Made by a program: the position numbers and the translations under genes
In this document: in pieces, positions 5,436-5,649 of the stretch
Layout: each line of letters opens with the position of its first letter
Numbering within the stretch: the stretch's first letter is position 1
DNA from: Planctomycetia bacterium
GTDB lineage: Bacteria > Planctomycetota > Phycisphaerae > Phycisphaerales > SM1A02
Direction: 5' to 3'
Assembly (NCBI GenBank): GCA_005799205.1
Contig: SYHM01000134.1
Location: 1 to 5,649, forward strand
Length of the DNA: 5,649 bases
Notes under the pieces: generated by a model
The model's input: the letters and a program-made list of their open reading frames with translations, nothing else
What the model was told of the DNA's origin: nothing
Databases searched by the model: none

Positions 5436-5649
5436 CTACTGATAGATGGTCGAAAAGGCCCCTTCGACTTTCGCGCCACCCTTGACGAATTGCGTGCCAA
5501 GTCGCCGAGCCTTCCAGTTGGCACTGGACTTTGCGAAGATCGCCTCTGGGAGTTCGACATACCCCACTTCGCTGACGAGAGAACGGCTGTGCGCAAGGTA
5601 GAAGTCGACGAATGCCGCGACCTCTGGTTGTGTCGCGGCCTTGGCGTTG
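5436..5649 (-). CDS. pstS: Phosphate-binding protein PstS, C-terminal part
   Basis: Only the last 70 codons and the TAG stop (5436-5438) fall in the window; the gene continues beyond 5649. I translated it by hand. It reads KAATQPEVAAFVDFYLAHS, then LVSEVGYVELPEAIF, which matches the closing helices and the conserved 'VGYVPLP' ending of PstS-type periplasmic phosphate-binding proteins. PstS captures phosphate in the periplasm and delivers it to PstC/PstA. A further tail of about 30 residues, basic in part (NWKARRLGTQFVKGGAKVEG), follows the usual end. The phosphate-binding residues and the export signal lie outside the window. Its position directly upstream of pstC supports the call. Confidence 0.87.
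   Translation of the reverse strand, partial: NAKAATQPEVAAFVDFYLAHSRSLVSEVGYVELPEAIFAKSSANWKARRLGTQFVKGGAKVEGAFSTIYQ

Noticed and set aside
5363..5596. 77-codon open frame on the - strand over the end of pstS
   Set aside because: It is out of frame with the recognisable PstS C-terminus and has a Ser/Arg-rich shadow composition.
1..5649. Search for CRISPR arrays, tRNA or rRNA genes, insertion sequences, toxin-antitoxin pairs or a new defence system
   Set aside because: Nearly all bases are taken up by recognised housekeeping genes, and I saw no repeat arrays, transposase motifs or unexplained gene-sized gaps.

Overview
The window comes from a bacterium with moderately high GC and holds ordinary housekeeping and phosphate-uptake genes in two blocks that face each other. 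Ribosome binding sites are only sometimes visible, two starts are clearly GTG, and the L34 protein has an unusual N-terminus (MHYPHK). My tentative guess is Planctomycetota, possibly the Phycisphaerae, but the window contains no phylogenetic marker I can test, so hold that lightly.

Left block, + strand (1-1268): a PilZ-domain protein, possibly cut at its 5' end by the window edge, is followed 24 bp later by rnc, which encodes ribonuclease III.

Right block, - strand (5649 down to 1181): the order is pstS (C-terminal 70 residues only), pstC, pstA, pstB, phoU, rpmH, aroK. This is a complete high-affinity phosphate ABC importer gene set apart from the missing start of pstS, with its usual PhoU regulator. 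It is followed by the very short gene for ribosomal protein L34 and a shikimate kinase. Spacing is tight throughout: 82 bp (pstS-pstC), 1-bp overlap (pstC-pstA), 4-bp ATGA overlap (pstA-pstB), 21 bp (pstB-phoU), 50 bp (phoU-rpmH) and 4-bp GTGA overlap (rpmH-aroK). One polycistronic transcript from a Pho-controlled promoter upstream of pstS, outside the window, is possible. rpmH probably also needs its own promoter, but I cannot identify one.

The two blocks meet tail to tail. rnc and aroK overlap by 88 bp, so the conserved C-terminal helix of the kinase and the non-conserved Ala-rich tail of RNase III are encoded on opposite strands of the same DNA.

How the genes work together: PstS captures periplasmic phosphate, PstC and PstA form the membrane channel, PstB hydrolyses ATP, and PhoU links transporter state to the Pho two-component response. 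L34, RNase III and shikimate kinase serve ribosome assembly, RNA processing and aromatic amino acid synthesis. I found no mobile element, CRISPR array, tRNA, rRNA or plausible new defence system. The points worth a second look are the convergent overlap, an Asp-to-Ala change at a metal-binding position of RNase III, the displaced rpmH coupled to aroK, and a roughly threefold excess of GATC sites.
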